The notes under the pieces are model-generated. The model saw only the letters and a list, made by a program, of their open reading frames with translations, did not search any database and had not been told where the DNA came from. Below are positions 36,101 through 41,040 of a DNA stretch of 64,000 nt, one piece after another (position 1 is the stretch's first letter; each line of letters begins with the position of its first letter). Origin of the DNA: Owenia fusiformis (Eukaryota; Annelida; Polychaeta; Sabellida; Oweniidae); contig CAIIXF020000002.1 of assembly GCA_903813345.2 (NCBI GenBank), forward strand, positions 12,792,150 through 12,856,149, written 5' to 3'. The position numbers and the translations under genes are program-made.

Positions 36101-38706
36101 CCCGATTTTATTCATATTTTGTACACATATACCCTATGGAGATAGAAATTCTGCTCGAAAGCCGATTTTCAAAATGGCCGCTCATTTAAAAACGGCGGCC
36201 ATTTTAGTGCCGATTTTACAGTAATTTAGGTGCAATATATAAAACTGTAATAGCAATATGTTTTAAATGTAAAAAAATTATATAGGACATTAATAAAGCT
36301 AGAAATGTAGATATTAAAAAAGCACATGGCAGCCATCTTGAAAAATGGCGGCCTTTACTAGTTATTTTACGATTTTTGCTGTAACTTGAAAAGTAGTGGA
36401 GCGATTTTGTTCATATTTGGTATGTGAATACTATAAGCATGGCACACTGTCTAATGACACTTTTGGTAGAAGGCGGCCATTTTGAAAAATGGCGGACATT
36501 TTGAAAAATGGCGGCCATTTTAACTTATTTTACTAAAACTCAAAAAGTAGTGGAGCGATTTTGTTCATATTTGGTATGTGAATACGTATGAGCATGGCAC
36601 ACTGTCTAATGACACTTTTGGTAGAGGGCGGTCATTTTTCAAAATGGCCGCCATTTTAACGTATTTGACTATAACTCGAAAAGTAGTGGAGCGATTTTGT
36701 TCATATTCGGTATATGAATACTGTAAGCATGGCACACTGTCTAATAACACTTTTGGTAGAATGGCTGCCATTTTAACTTATTTTACTATAACTCGAAAAG
36801 TAGTGGAGCGATTTTGTTCATATTTGGTACGTGAATACGTATAAGCATGGCACACTGTCTAATGTAGAGGTGTAACTCCCGAGTCAGTAACTCGAGTACA
36901 GCTCGTCAGAGCTGCCTATACATTGCCTCGAGTTGTCCTCTAGAAACTCGGAATCTATTTCAACTCGCGAGCTAGCTATAACTCGAGTCAGCTCGCGAGT
37001 TTTGCCTATCTTGTAAGCATGTAAAATAAATTCGGGTCGCAGAGATCGTGCAACATTACTTCATTAGTGGAATAAATATACCAACGATCGCCATATTTAG
37101 CGCCCGTCACCTAAAAAACACTCTCAAAGCTTCACAAAGTTCAACAAATATCGTGGAATGAAGAGTTACACCAAAAATATCAGAAAAGATCTTCTATCGA
37201 AGGAACTCAAGCGGGCGATAATAGAGAAGTCACTAAAATTGAATAAAAATGGTCCCCTTATTCTCACATCGTTTACACGACTTTTACATAAAAAAGATGA
37301 TCTATCATTAAATTAAGATCATAAGTCTTAACTTTAGATCGATAACCAGCAGTCTTTAGTATAAATAATGAAGATAATCCGGGAAAACCATTCATTAATT
37401 TGAGGGGCCCTTCTGGGTTTTCTAAAATATTGTTTGGTTAGATTCTAGCGATCTCTCGTCCTTACCGTATGCGGCGACGTCTATACCAGATCGTTTTTGA
37501 TTGAAATATGAGATAACTGCAATGAATACCACACTTTCATATGTCCCCAACGTGTTAAACAGCTTTTAGATGTGACTAAACCAGAGAAACTTGCTGCAAG
37601 AAGCTATAGTAATTTTGTATACCCGGGTTTACAACATGTACTGGACGAAATGAATGAACTCGAGTTTTACTCGAGTTTTGGAAATATTTGGCAAGTTGAA
37701 CCCGAGTTGGATTTTTCTCACGAGTAACTCCTCTAGTCTAATGACACTTTTGGTAGAAGGCGGCCATTTTTCAAAATGGCCGCCATTTTTACGTATTTTA
37801 CTATAACTTGAAAAGTAGTGGAGCGATTTTGTTCATATTTGGTATGTGAATACTATAAGCATGGCACACTGTCTAATGAGACTTTTGGTAGAAGGCGGCC
37901 ATTTTTCAAAATGGCCACCATTTTAACATATTTTATTATAACTCGAAAAGTAGGAAAGCGATTTTGTTCATATTTGGTATGTGAATATTATAAGCATGGC
38001 ACACTGTCTAATGACACTTTTGGTAGAAGGTGCCCCTTTTGAAAAATGTTCGATGGGATTCGCTACGCTTTGGCGTTGCCGTTGTTCTGGTTATACATTT
38101 ATACAGTAAGATGCATTGTTGAACAAATATTTAAATATGACTTCATACAATCTAGGTTATTCCTTTTTCAAATGATGATGACCATGATGGCTATATCCCA
38201 ATGTGGGGAATTAAAACATTTTTTTGGCTTAAATTAAATAAGTATTAGAAGTGAACACAATTGATGCACAAATATTTCAATGAATTTATATTAAATCAAT
38301 ATCAAATACAATGTAAATAAAGTACAATTAAACATGAATAAAATAAAATTACATGTGCATTTCAGTGACAACTAAGACACAACGGTTGGTATCTTTATCA
38401 ATTGATGAGAACACTGAACTCTGTAAAGTACTTAATATTGAAGATCAGTACATCCGGTTAGCTGAAAGATTTTTCCATGATGCAAAGATCACTTTTCACA
38501 AGGACAATGCAAAAGAGAAATGCAAGGACTTGTTTGAGAAGCTGATATATGAGAAGGATTTGCTTCTCATGGATTTACTGAAAGAGTTGGACAAAATAGA
38601 TGCAATCTATGCCAGGAACCTTTTAGTGAAGATAGTTTTGAAAATGGAAGGTCTCAAAAGGGTCAAATCTGAACCTTGCTTGGTTTCTGACAGGGCCTCC
38701 TTATGA
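3..38706 (+). CDS. EDAR-like: EDAR/TROY-type TNF receptor with death domain, 3' eleven exons (5' partial)
   Basis: Spliced model from eleven exons: 3-122, 3534-3718, 4897-5129, 5420-5548, 6093-6143, 13702-13765, 30055-30695, 31426-31680, 33780-33868, 35883-35928 and 38366-38706. Every junction keeps phase and gives 717 codons then TGA. Residues 1-~125 are cysteine-rich TNFR repeats; the spacing ECGLGQGEGAICIDC followed by ICDECLPG is that of the EDAR/TROY/XEDAR subgroup. A Thr/Ser/Pro stalk leads to one membrane helix (~187-215), an Arg-rich stop-transfer, a ~390-residue polar linker and a C-terminal death domain (~615-700). In this family the receptor binds a TNF ligand outside the cell and signals by death-domain adaptors and TRAFs; TROY and XEDAR lack the death domain, so EDAR is the closest architecture. 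The linker is far longer than in vertebrate EDAR. The signal peptide and first repeat lie upstream. The subgroup call rests on motif recall, not on a search. Confidence 0.85.
988..1455. mobile_element. 465-bp TIR element, copy 1
   Basis: Identical base for base to 2318-2785 by my reading. The element proper (991-1455) starts GGCAAAAATGCCCTAATTCA and ends with the near inverse, GTATTAGGGCATTTTGGCC, so it has terminal inverted repeats of about 24 bp. TA flanks both ends, suggesting a TA target duplication and a non-autonomous Tc1/mariner-like or similar MITE. No transposase is encoded. Confidence 0.7.
1456..2317. other. Spacer between the identical repeats, no gene
   Basis: 865 bp of AT-rich sequence between the two identical 465-bp elements. 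I see no open coding frame. There is no primer-binding site after the first copy and no purine tract before the second, which argues against an LTR element. Confidence 0.5.
2318..2785. mobile_element. 465-bp TIR element, copy 2
   Basis: Second, identical copy of 988-1455 at an offset of exactly 1330 bp, with the same orientation and the same terminal inverted repeats. Left flank is AATA and right flank ATAATAG. Zero divergence implies a very recent duplication, a composite insertion, or gene conversion. Confidence 0.7.
3534..3718 (+). CDS. EDAR-like: Receptor exon 2: TNFR cysteine-rich repeats
   Basis: Follows acceptor TTTATTTAG and starts in phase 0 with Glu-Cys-Gly-Leu-Gly. It encodes eight cysteines, including ICIDC, KKCKLSIRC and ICDECLPG. 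The pattern CG-x-G-x-G then a C..CLPG end is the diagnostic stretch for the EDAR/TROY/XEDAR subgroup. Donor GTAAGA at 3719, phase 2. Confidence 0.85.
3719..4896 (+). other. Intron 2
   Basis: 1.18 kb, AT-rich, no coding sequence seen. Around 4528-4545 it holds the motif ATTCTGGTATGCCAGAGCC, which recurs at 26617-26634, so it probably contains a small repeat fragment. Confidence 0.6.
4897..5129 (+). CDS. EDAR-like: Receptor exon 3: last Cys pair and Thr-rich stalk
   Basis: Acceptor TTTGCAG. The split Gly codon joins exon 2 to give CLPGYVPS, then IECEPCSIRPEHPNC, the end of the cysteine-rich domain. Six Thr codons in an ACA run (4969-4987) begin a stalk rich in Thr, Ser and Pro that is likely O-glycosylated. 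Donor GTATGA at 5130, phase 1. The antisense open frame 4804-5103 is a shadow of this exon. Confidence 0.85.
5130..5419 (+). other. Intron 3
   Basis: 290 bp with GT-AG ends and no other feature seen. Confidence 0.7.
5420..5548 (+). CDS. EDAR-like: Receptor exon 4: transmembrane helix
   Basis: Acceptor TTTTAG. It encodes a short juxtamembrane stretch, then about 25 hydrophobic residues (IMIGIVVGLLAGGGSVAFII continuing YYFCC) and the basic stop-transfer VRRRQ. This fixes the orientation: cysteine repeats outside, later exons cytoplasmic. A Gly-rich centre and a Cys pair at the inner edge could be packed or palmitoylated (inference). Donor GTAATT at 5549, phase 1. Confidence 0.9.
5549..6092 (+). 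other. Intron 4
   Basis: 544 bp, AT-rich; I see nothing in it beyond the splice sites. Confidence 0.65.
6093..6143 (+). CDS. EDAR-like: Receptor exon 5: cytoplasmic linker
   Basis: Small exon after acceptor TTTTTGCAG, entering in phase 1 and leaving in phase 1 at donor GTATTA. It encodes a charged 17-residue stretch, DKDIEKGLEQSDSRTSQ. Supported by phase on both sides and good splice sites. Confidence 0.75.
6170..6690 (+). mobile_element. C-family repeat fragment (5' hairpin plus tetranucleotide tract)
   Basis: Starts with the hairpin TAGCTCACATGATGAGCTA, then a CTGT/CCGT tetranucleotide tract near 6230-6260. Sequence related to the B family follows (ATCTTGTCTATGAAGTCTTG, 'ggtagatcaa'-like phrases). 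Probably a truncated member of a hairpin/microsatellite/core element group. Confidence 0.5.
6691..8150 (+). mobile_element. Decayed A-family repeat with an internal unrelated segment
   Basis: Begins with ATTCCATCGAACAAAGTTTT and a CTGT tract, then the A-family phrase CAATAACTCAAATACC. It continues with several 'aaaatggccnccatttt'-type blocks to about 8060. The stretch 6894-7301 interrupts it and has weak ends CGTACCACCTTC and GAAGGAGGTACG, so a small nested element is possible. The open frames here on both strands show no protein features. Confidence 0.45.
8575..8757 (+). repeat. Direct repeat, first unit
   Basis: Sequence around ATATGTGG...CCATGACTCTTCAGTAAGGAGGAATG recurs as CATGACTCCTCAGTAAAGAGGAATG at about 9600-9650. 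The transposon at 8758-9576 sits between the two diverged copies. Confidence 0.5.
8758..9576. mobile_element. 819-bp TIR transposon, non-autonomous
   Basis: Left end CACTGTGTTCAACCCAAACG, right end the inverse CGTTTGGGTTGGACACCGTG; the 32-bp inverted repeats differ at two positions. Flanks TTCTTT and TCCTTT may be an imperfect target duplication. No transposase frame is visible inside. Confidence 0.65.
9928..11110 (+). pseudogene. Decayed Cys-rich ORF typical of invertebrate mobile elements, interrupted
   Basis: Two pieces, 9928-10048 and 10871-11110, become contiguous if the Harbinger-like element is removed. The first reads ...ERPIERIPPTH; the second reads AYQAGVVWGQMLN, later INWGWDN, TPLWTSQTQSSKAC, then LVQCSYKKVC and CTCKK. 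I recognise the order 'IPPT - AL-x-HI - YQAG-x-WGQ - GW - PLWT - C-rich' from a widespread uncharacterised C-terminal segment in marine invertebrate repeat-associated proteins. It has an in-frame stop and at least one frameshift. Function unknown. Confidence 0.45.
10049..10873. mobile_element. PIF/Harbinger-like MITE with TAA target duplication
   Basis: Element 10052-10870 (819 bp) flanked by TAA at 10049-10051 and 10871-10873. Ends are CCCCCCTATCACACCAAACT and the inverse AGTTTGGTGTGATAGTAGGG. A 3-bp TWA duplication is typical of PIF/Harbinger. No transposase is encoded; the inside has many CGTT/CGTC motifs and unusually high CpG for this region. Confidence 0.75.
11038..11500 (+). repeat. 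Tandem duplication, uninterrupted copy
   Basis: Sequence from the end of the Cys-rich remnant to about 11500 recurs at 11510-11902 plus 13426-13540. It preserves the empty site CTCTATATATGAATCTA for the insertion in the second copy. The second copy also has about 70 bp (around 11765-11840) that this one lacks. Confidence 0.7.
11510..11902 (+). repeat. Tandem duplication, interrupted copy (left part)
   Basis: Diverged copy of 11038-11380, resuming at 13426 after the insertion of 11903-13425. Confidence 0.7.
11903..13425. mobile_element. 1.5-kb element with 461-bp terminal direct repeats
   Basis: Direct repeats 11903-12363 and 12965-13425 differ at only three positions that I see and flank a 601-bp centre. 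The uninterrupted neighbour copy at ~11360 shows the empty site, so the whole unit arrived as one insertion. Ends are GGATATAGTCCTGAG and CTTCAACCTATA. There is no TG...CA boundary, primer-binding site, purine tract, gag or pol. It could be a TRIM-like LTR derivative or an element of another class. Confidence 0.65.
13426..13540 (+). repeat. Tandem duplication, interrupted copy (right part)
   Basis: Continues 11510-11902 beyond the insertion: TGAATCTATAGTGTTATTTG matches 11365-11385, and the following ~100 bp match to about 11490. Confidence 0.7.
13702..13765 (+). CDS. EDAR-like: Receptor exon 6: cytoplasmic linker
   Basis: Acceptor TATATTTTAG, enters in phase 1 and leaves in phase 2 at donor GTATTT. 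It encodes an acidic, polar stretch (EEESGYEGSLDRNDETKTPL). It is the only phase-compatible open exon I find between exons 5 and 7. The antisense frame 13531-13758 is a shadow. Confidence 0.7.
14103..15114 (+). mobile_element. A-family element, copy 1 (about 1.0 kb)
   Basis: Starts TTATCCCATCGAACGAAGTT, followed by a CCGT/ACGT tetranucleotide tract (14146-14190). Then come four ~130-bp core units, each with 'ataactcgaaaagtagtgg' and paired AAAATGGC/GCCATTTT blocks. It ends GTTCGATGGGATTCGCTACG...TTCTGGTTA. ATCCCATCGAAC near the start is inverted near the end. No protein encoded. Confidence 0.7.
15342..15592. mobile_element. Short hAT-type MITE with GGCGTAGCCA ends
   Basis: Left end CATAGGCGTAGCCAGG, right end TGGCTACGCCACTG, inverse of each other. 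C/G-homopolymer plus GATCGCACCCC blocks lie just inside both ends. The CAGTGGCGTAGC-type terminus is common in hAT MITEs. I found no clear 8-bp duplication. Confidence 0.55.
15820..15898 (+). repeat. Direct repeat flanking the fold-back region, left copy
   Basis: CTGCGTGCAGAGTCTA...AATGCAAAGGGTAG recurs in the same orientation at 21894-21974 with a few differences. The pair encloses about 6 kb including the fold-back element. Confidence 0.6.
17420..18660. other. Unique core of the fold-back, possible decayed ORF
   Basis: About 1.2 kb not repeated in the arms. Short frames exist on both strands, for example minus 17951-18151 (66 codons) and plus ~18527-18690 beginning MAHIANPRSEPPDG. They are broken and I cannot tie them to a transposase family. 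This is where an autonomous relative would carry its gene. Confidence 0.3.
18969..19779. mobile_element. Mutator-like MITE with 9-bp target duplication
   Basis: Element 18978-19770 (793 bp) flanked by GGTGTTTGA at 18969-18977 and 19771-19779. Ends TAGCCTTGCCCAAGTCGGT and ACCGACTTGGGCAAGGCTA are exact inverses; weaker pairing continues about 55 bp. A 9-bp duplication is typical of Mutator-like elements. It lies inside one tandem unit of the fold-back's right arm, so it is younger than that arm. Confidence 0.75.
21704..21831. repeat. 128-bp GC-rich inverted repeat
   Basis: Arms of about 53 bp (start GGTCACATTTGCTCAGATTT; GCGCCCGGCCGAT core) around a ~22-bp loop. The two strands therefore both show an open frame starting MVTFA. 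A fold-back MITE rather than a coding region. Confidence 0.65.
21894..21974 (+). repeat. Direct repeat flanking the fold-back region, right copy
   Basis: Partner of 15820-15898, same orientation. Confidence 0.6.
22149..22312 (+). repeat. Direct repeat pair, first copy
   Basis: Matches 22655-22806, e.g. shared ACAAAAGGATTAATTGCT and GAGATCATCTAACAGTCTAA. The ~340 bp between contains a G homopolymer near 22360 and nothing else I recognise. Confidence 0.6.
22655..22806 (+). repeat. Direct repeat pair, second copy
   Basis: Diverged copy of 22149-22312. The open frame 22598-22792 lies in it and is not supported as a gene. Confidence 0.6.
23480..23535. repeat. Isolated MITE end (GGCGTAGCCAGG plus G run)
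   Basis: Same terminus as 15342-15592 (CATAGGCGTAGCCAGG, G homopolymer, GGTGCGAT) but no partner end nearby; a fragment. The minus-strand frame 23217-23555 reads through it. Confidence 0.45.
23596..25638 (+). mobile_element. D-family element: hairpin ends, TATT tract, 446-bp core units with AGGTCA repeats
   Basis: Starts with a hairpin (GGAGGCCCC...GGGGCCTCC, 23604-23628), then a TTATTA microsatellite (23640-23690). Tandem core units carry TTGACCAAA near 24015, 24462, 24908 and 25353, a period of 445-447 bp. Each unit carries CAAGGTCAAAGGTCAAGGTC and its inverse TTGACCTTTGACCTTTGG. It ends with the perfect hairpin AAGATTGCTTGCAATCTT and then GATCTCTAGTT. No protein encoded. Confidence 0.65.
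25639..27100. other. No gene seen
   Basis: AT-rich intronic sequence. Frames 25708-25929 and 26624-26860 are open but lack any recognisable motif. At 26617-26634 the phrase ATTCTGGTATGCCAGAGCC repeats one in intron 2, so a small MITE is likely near 26590-26870. Confidence 0.4.
27120..27735. repeat. Flanking duplication around a GGGCCC-rich MITE
   Basis: About 90 bp around 27120-27205 (TGGAGACTTGTTTCC...AAATATTTGAT) recurs at 27645-27735. Between the copies lies the 317-bp element 27300-27616. Confidence 0.55.
27295..27621. mobile_element. 317-bp MITE with CAGGGGCGGAT ends
   Basis: Element 27300-27616 starts CAGGGGCGGATCTGG and ends CCTAATCCGCCAGTG, flanked by ACTAT on both sides (27295-27299 and 27617-27621). 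The inside is an irregular array of GGGCCC, GGCC and poly-A/T blocks. Ends resemble hAT MITEs, but the 5-bp duplication is shorter than the usual 8. Confidence 0.55.
28290..28370 (+). repeat. Truncated A-family 5' end
   Basis: ATTATCCCATTGAATGAAG, a short CCGT/CTGT remnant and TTAACTCATACTAGTGGACTG match the decayed start of the A family; the rest is missing. Confidence 0.45.
28371..29210. other. No gene seen
   Basis: AT-rich intronic sequence without open frames of note or recognisable repeats. Confidence 0.4.
29214..29842. mobile_element. 625-bp TIR element with TA flanks
   Basis: Element 29216-29840 starts AGGGGCCAATGCAAAAG and ends CTTTTGCATTAGTCCCT, flanked by TA. A second inverted match (TTTTGATAGTTA / TAACTATCAAAA) lies ~50 bp inside. 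Non-autonomous; superfamily uncertain, TA would fit Tc1/mariner. Confidence 0.55.
30055..30695 (+). CDS. EDAR-like: Receptor exon 7: large cytoplasmic linker exon
   Basis: Acceptor TTCTTTAG, enters in phase 2 (Ser codon split with exon 6). It encodes ~213 residues, polar and acidic, with low hydrophobicity. Near the start is the Cys/His cluster CPECHSRDCHTDKC (C-x2-C-x4-C-x4-C), which could bind zinc. Charged Lys/Glu-rich helix-like sequence (EEVKRVVQEEAKIQIEREL) follows, then a Ser/Pro-rich end. The donor is GCAAGT at 30696; the nearby GT at 30700 gives the wrong phase and an immediate stop. The antisense frame 30397-30726 is a shadow. Confidence 0.85.
30696..30701 (+). promoter_or_regulatory. 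GC-type splice donor of intron 7
   Basis: AG^GCAAGT matches the strong consensus of GC-AG introns. Only this cut gives phase 1 and joins the open frame at 31426. Confidence 0.75.
30810..30936. repeat. 127-bp inverted repeat in intron 7
   Basis: Arms begin ATGATTTTTGAGGGCTATC and pair with GATAGCCCGGGAAAATCAT. The centre GAGTGAGCGCAGCGAATGAG is CpG-rich and contains GATATCGCC/GGCGATATC. A fold-back MITE. Confidence 0.65.
31426..31680 (+). CDS. EDAR-like: Receptor exon 8: cytoplasmic linker
   Basis: Acceptor TATATTTTAG, phase 1 in and phase 1 out at donor GTATAT (31681). It encodes ~85 polar residues rich in Ser, Asn, Gln and Lys. SVQT within NISVQTVGLQT loosely resembles TRAF-binding P/S-x-Q-T/E peptides; this is weak. 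An A-family repeat starts only 10 bp after the donor. Confidence 0.8.
31691..33626 (+). mobile_element. A-family element, copy 2, carrying a nested B-family element
   Basis: Starts ATTATCCCATCGAACGAAGT, CCGT/ACGT tract 31735-31790, then core sequence to 32072. After the nested B element it resumes TTTTACAATTGTTGCTGTAA and ends GTTCGATGGGATTCGCTACG...TTCTGGTTA. Copy 1 supplies the uninterrupted form of the junction (CTCGTTATTTTACGATTTTTG). Confidence 0.7.
32073..33413 (+). mobile_element. B-family element: hairpin, CTGT/CCGT tract, five 162-bp core units
   Basis: Starts ATGTCCCCACCACATAGTGTGGGG (hairpin, 32073-32096), then a CTGT/CCGT tract (32119-32167). Five core units have 'cctaaaatcttg' at 32665, 32827, 32989, 33151 and 33313, exactly 162 bp apart. 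It ends GGTGGGGACATTTTGTACAC, inverse of the start over 11 bp. No protein encoded. Confidence 0.7.
33780..33868 (+). CDS. EDAR-like: Receptor exon 9: cytoplasmic linker
   Basis: Acceptor CCTTCAAATTAG; 30 residues rich in Asn and Gln (VTQHQNAEKIVNNFN); donor GTATTT, phase 0. Phase agrees with exons 8 and 10. Short and not strongly constrained, so slightly less certain than the others. Confidence 0.65.
33869..35882 (+). other. Intron 9
   Basis: 2.0 kb. Contents: a hairpin-like stretch 34112-34222 (GGATATTGGGTTTATCC...GGTATAAATCCCATATCC), a poly-T/A block 34262-34400, and the TIR element 34573-35342. Nothing coding. Confidence 0.6.
34571..35344. mobile_element. 770-bp TIR element with TA flanks
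   Basis: Element 34573-35342 starts CCGTATTCTCTGTAATTACC and ends with the inverse of CCGTATTCTCTGTAATTAGC, flanked by TA at both sides. GCGCCCACC / GGGCGCT blocks sit just inside. Part of the interior (CTTCACAAAGTTCA, GCGGGCGATAATAGAG) is also in the hAT element at 36865-37735, so the two share captured or common sequence. Confidence 0.65.
35883..35928 (+). CDS. EDAR-like: Receptor exon 10
   Basis: Acceptor TTTATTTGTAG, 15 codons plus one base (NGWDQVQYRVALQK), donor GTAAGT, a perfect consensus. Phase 0 in, phase 1 out. Leads directly into the death-domain exon. Confidence 0.7.
36004..38093 (+). mobile_element. A-family element, copy 3, carrying a nested hAT element
   Basis: Starts ATTATCCCATCGAACAAAGT with a short CCGT tract. 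Six ~115-150-bp core units follow ('aaaagtag' near 36388, 36541, 36675, 36791, 37806, 37937), with a hAT MITE between units four and five. It ends TTCGATGGGATTCGCTACG...TTCTGGTTA. Core number differs from copy 1, so units expand and contract. Confidence 0.7.
36857..37743. mobile_element. hAT-like MITE with 8-bp target duplication
   Basis: Element 36865-37735 (871 bp) between GTCTAATG at 36857-36864 and 37736-37743. Ends TAGAGGTGTAACTCC and the inverse of TAGAGGAGTTACTCG. Near both ends are repeated ACTCGAG motifs. An 8-bp duplication plus these ends fits hAT; no transposase. Confidence 0.8.
38366..38706 (+). CDS. EDAR-like: Receptor exon 11: death domain and stop
   Basis: Acceptor GTGCATTTCAG, phase 1. 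Encodes ~112 residues. After SLSIDENTELCKVLNIEDQY come LAERFF, a charged middle, then LLKELDKIDAIYARNLLVKI, which aligns by eye with the last helices of the EDAR death domain. A short basic tail ends at TGA 38704-38706. Expected to recruit an EDARADD-like adaptor (family knowledge). The middle is diverged, so death-domain assignment should be confirmed by structure prediction. Confidence 0.8.
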
Positions 38707-39050
38707 ATGAAGAACTTCTGTGTATGTAGATTGTTGACAAAACCAACAATAGGTTGTAAAATAGATACACTGCCACAACCGTCAGTGCATTAATATGTTA
38801 ACACTTAATATGATGGTACAGAAATGTACTTGAAAAAATAGCTAAAAGCGTACCAAGTATTATATACTTGAAAAACAAACATAATATGAAATGTGTCAAT
38901 AGTACACTTAAAGTCAATGATGTATACATAAAAACATGGAACAAAACTTTGGCGTATATGCTGTATTATTGCAGATTTTACCAGGAAAATTGTATATATT
39001 GTAAAAAGGCTTATTCACTGTAAATAAAAAAGCATTTGCAAGACCTGGTA
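38707..39050 (+). other. EDAR-like: 3' untranslated region of the receptor gene
   Basis: AT-rich sequence from the stop codon to the inferred cleavage site after the AATAAA at 39023. No alternative downstream exon seen. Confidence 0.6.
39023..39028 (+). promoter_or_regulatory. EDAR-like: Poly(A) signal AATAAA
   Basis: AATAAA 317 bp after the stop, followed at 39051 by GTGTGTG, a typical GT-rich downstream element. Confidence 0.6.
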
Positions 39051-39282
39051 AAGTGTGTGATAATACCACATGTATAAGATATGTATATGAGGGTTATTCA
39101 ATAACTTATAATTCAAATGCTCTCTTTTTCATGTTTATTAAGGAATTACGTTTACATTATACATGTAGTAATTGAAGGCAAAATGTTTGTCTCAATACTG
39201 CCCAGTTATTATGAATTTATTCTTGGTTCTTTCTATTTTGCAGAAAATTTAATATATAGGAATGAGAGTACCCTAAACAGTT

Positions 39283-39988
39283 TTAGGCTCACACAGTGAG
39301 CCAATTTTCTGTAAATTCTAGACACTTTGTTGAAGTAGAACTTTCAAATAACTTGTAGCAGTTGCTGTATATGCAACTTTTGTCCTCTGAAGATTTCAAA
39401 GCTCTTGGAATTATAGTTTTTGGTGTTTACTCTATAAAATTTGACAAAAAGTAGGATTTATTCATTTTCAGGAACGTTTTCATGTATAAAGTCAATGGCA
39501 GGTTTTGTTATTGACAAGTTTCTCAAAGTTTGCCTTATACTTGATCATTTCTTGCAATGAATTACATCATTGCTAGATTTAAGCATTCCCTACATATTGT
39601 TCAATATATGTCAGCATCAAATTTTTACCAATTTTGAGATATTTGACGTCAAAAAACAGTAAAAATAAGTTATTTTTCAACTTGCTTCAATTTGACCAAA
39701 TTTTTTTTTGAAAATCATCTACAAGTTGACCTTCAGTGACCTTCAAAGGTAAAAAAAAGTTGATTTTTCAAATTGATTTTTGGTCAGCTTAATCACAAAA
39801 GACCTTACTGAGCTCTGAATAAGTAAAATTTTCAAGGTCAAAGGTCATCAAACTAGGTCACACAACTGTGCTATCTAATGTTCTCAAAGCTCGAGACTAC
39901 AAATCCAAATCAATATTTTTGTTTGAAAGTCAGGATATACATTCATCTGAAGGTTCCAAACTGTGTGAGCACAGGACCGTGGGTCCTT
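39283..39988 (+). mobile_element. D-family element, short copy
   Basis: Starts with the hairpin GGCTCACACAGTGAGCC. One core unit follows with TTGACCAAA, CAAGGTCAAAGGTCATC and TGACCTTCAGTGACC. It ends GTGTGAGCACAGGACCGTGGGTCC, a second hairpin. The core matches the D element at 23.6-25.6 kb; termini differ, so it is a different subfamily. Confidence 0.6.
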
Positions 39989-40420
39989 TATTTTCTCTGT
40001 ATATGTCACTAAAAATAATTGTTTTAGTCTAAATCTATTTCAGTGTCTATTTTGTAAAGCAGCAAGGGATCATTAGCTAGATGTGTGGCATTAAAGTAGA
40101 AGAATATTAAAAGAGAGAAGTTAAAGCTTTGATAGAACCATAATGATAAGCTATGGACTATGAATAATACCAAAAGTGGCCACATACATTCAAATAGAGT
40201 AAAATACTTTAATTTTTTGTGACATACACAAAGAACTCTCACCCATATACTTAATTTGCCAGTAATTTCAAAGGCAATAAGAATAAATTCATAATACATT
40301 GATTATTAGTATTTAAACATACACAATGCATTTCATTTCTGAACATTTCAAACAGATTCACTTAAGAACTTTGAAATGAGAGCATTTATATTCATATTTA
40401 TTGAACAACTCTCATATGAC
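39989..40420. other. No gene seen
   Basis: AT-rich. The minus-strand frame 40024-40299 is hydrophobic by base composition only. Confidence 0.4.
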
Positions 40421-41040
40421 ATGGACGTAGGCAGGGGGGGGGGTCCTTGGGGCTCATGCGAACCCCCCCCCCCCTTTGTCTCGAACCCCCCTTTCGTTAT
40501 AAAACGAACCCTCGGCCTGGAACAAACCCTTTTTATGAAAGATCAATGAACCCTGTGCAGGGACATCTTGGATTTCCAAGGTATAAAGTTTTCATTGATT
40601 GAAAATTAAACTGGGAAACGAGTATGGTGCCGAGAATGAATCCCATTCTCAGAATCGCAATTTTATACTAGCAGGTCGATAGGATGAGGGGGTTCGGAGG
40701 GTTCGTGCCCCCTCCAAATCTTGCCTTAAAATGCAAACCCTCCAATCAAAATTTTGAGTTAAAAAGTTTGCAGTATTTTAGTAATTTATCATGTTTTGAT
40801 TACCTAAGATATTTGTAAAGATGAAAATGTGTGAGATAATAAGTTTATTTTGAGATAGAAAGACAGGCCCGTAAGACACTTTTCTCCAAGGGGGGTGCGG
40901 TTTTTACTAAAGAGAATATAAAATTGTCAATTTTTTGCCGCGTAAATCAAATCGCATAAGTCAGAGGGGGGGGGGGAGTCGGTTACTCCCTATATCGGTT
41001 TGGCATTAACAAATGCAACTTCAAAACGTTCCAATTGTAT
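40421..41040. repeat. G/C-homopolymer repeat debris
   Basis: Runs of G and C (40434-40475, 40970) with GAACCC and GGGGGT phrases, e.g. CGAACCCCCC. Looks like the end of a CGTAGGCAGGGGG-type MITE and further decayed material. No coding sequence. Confidence 0.4.
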
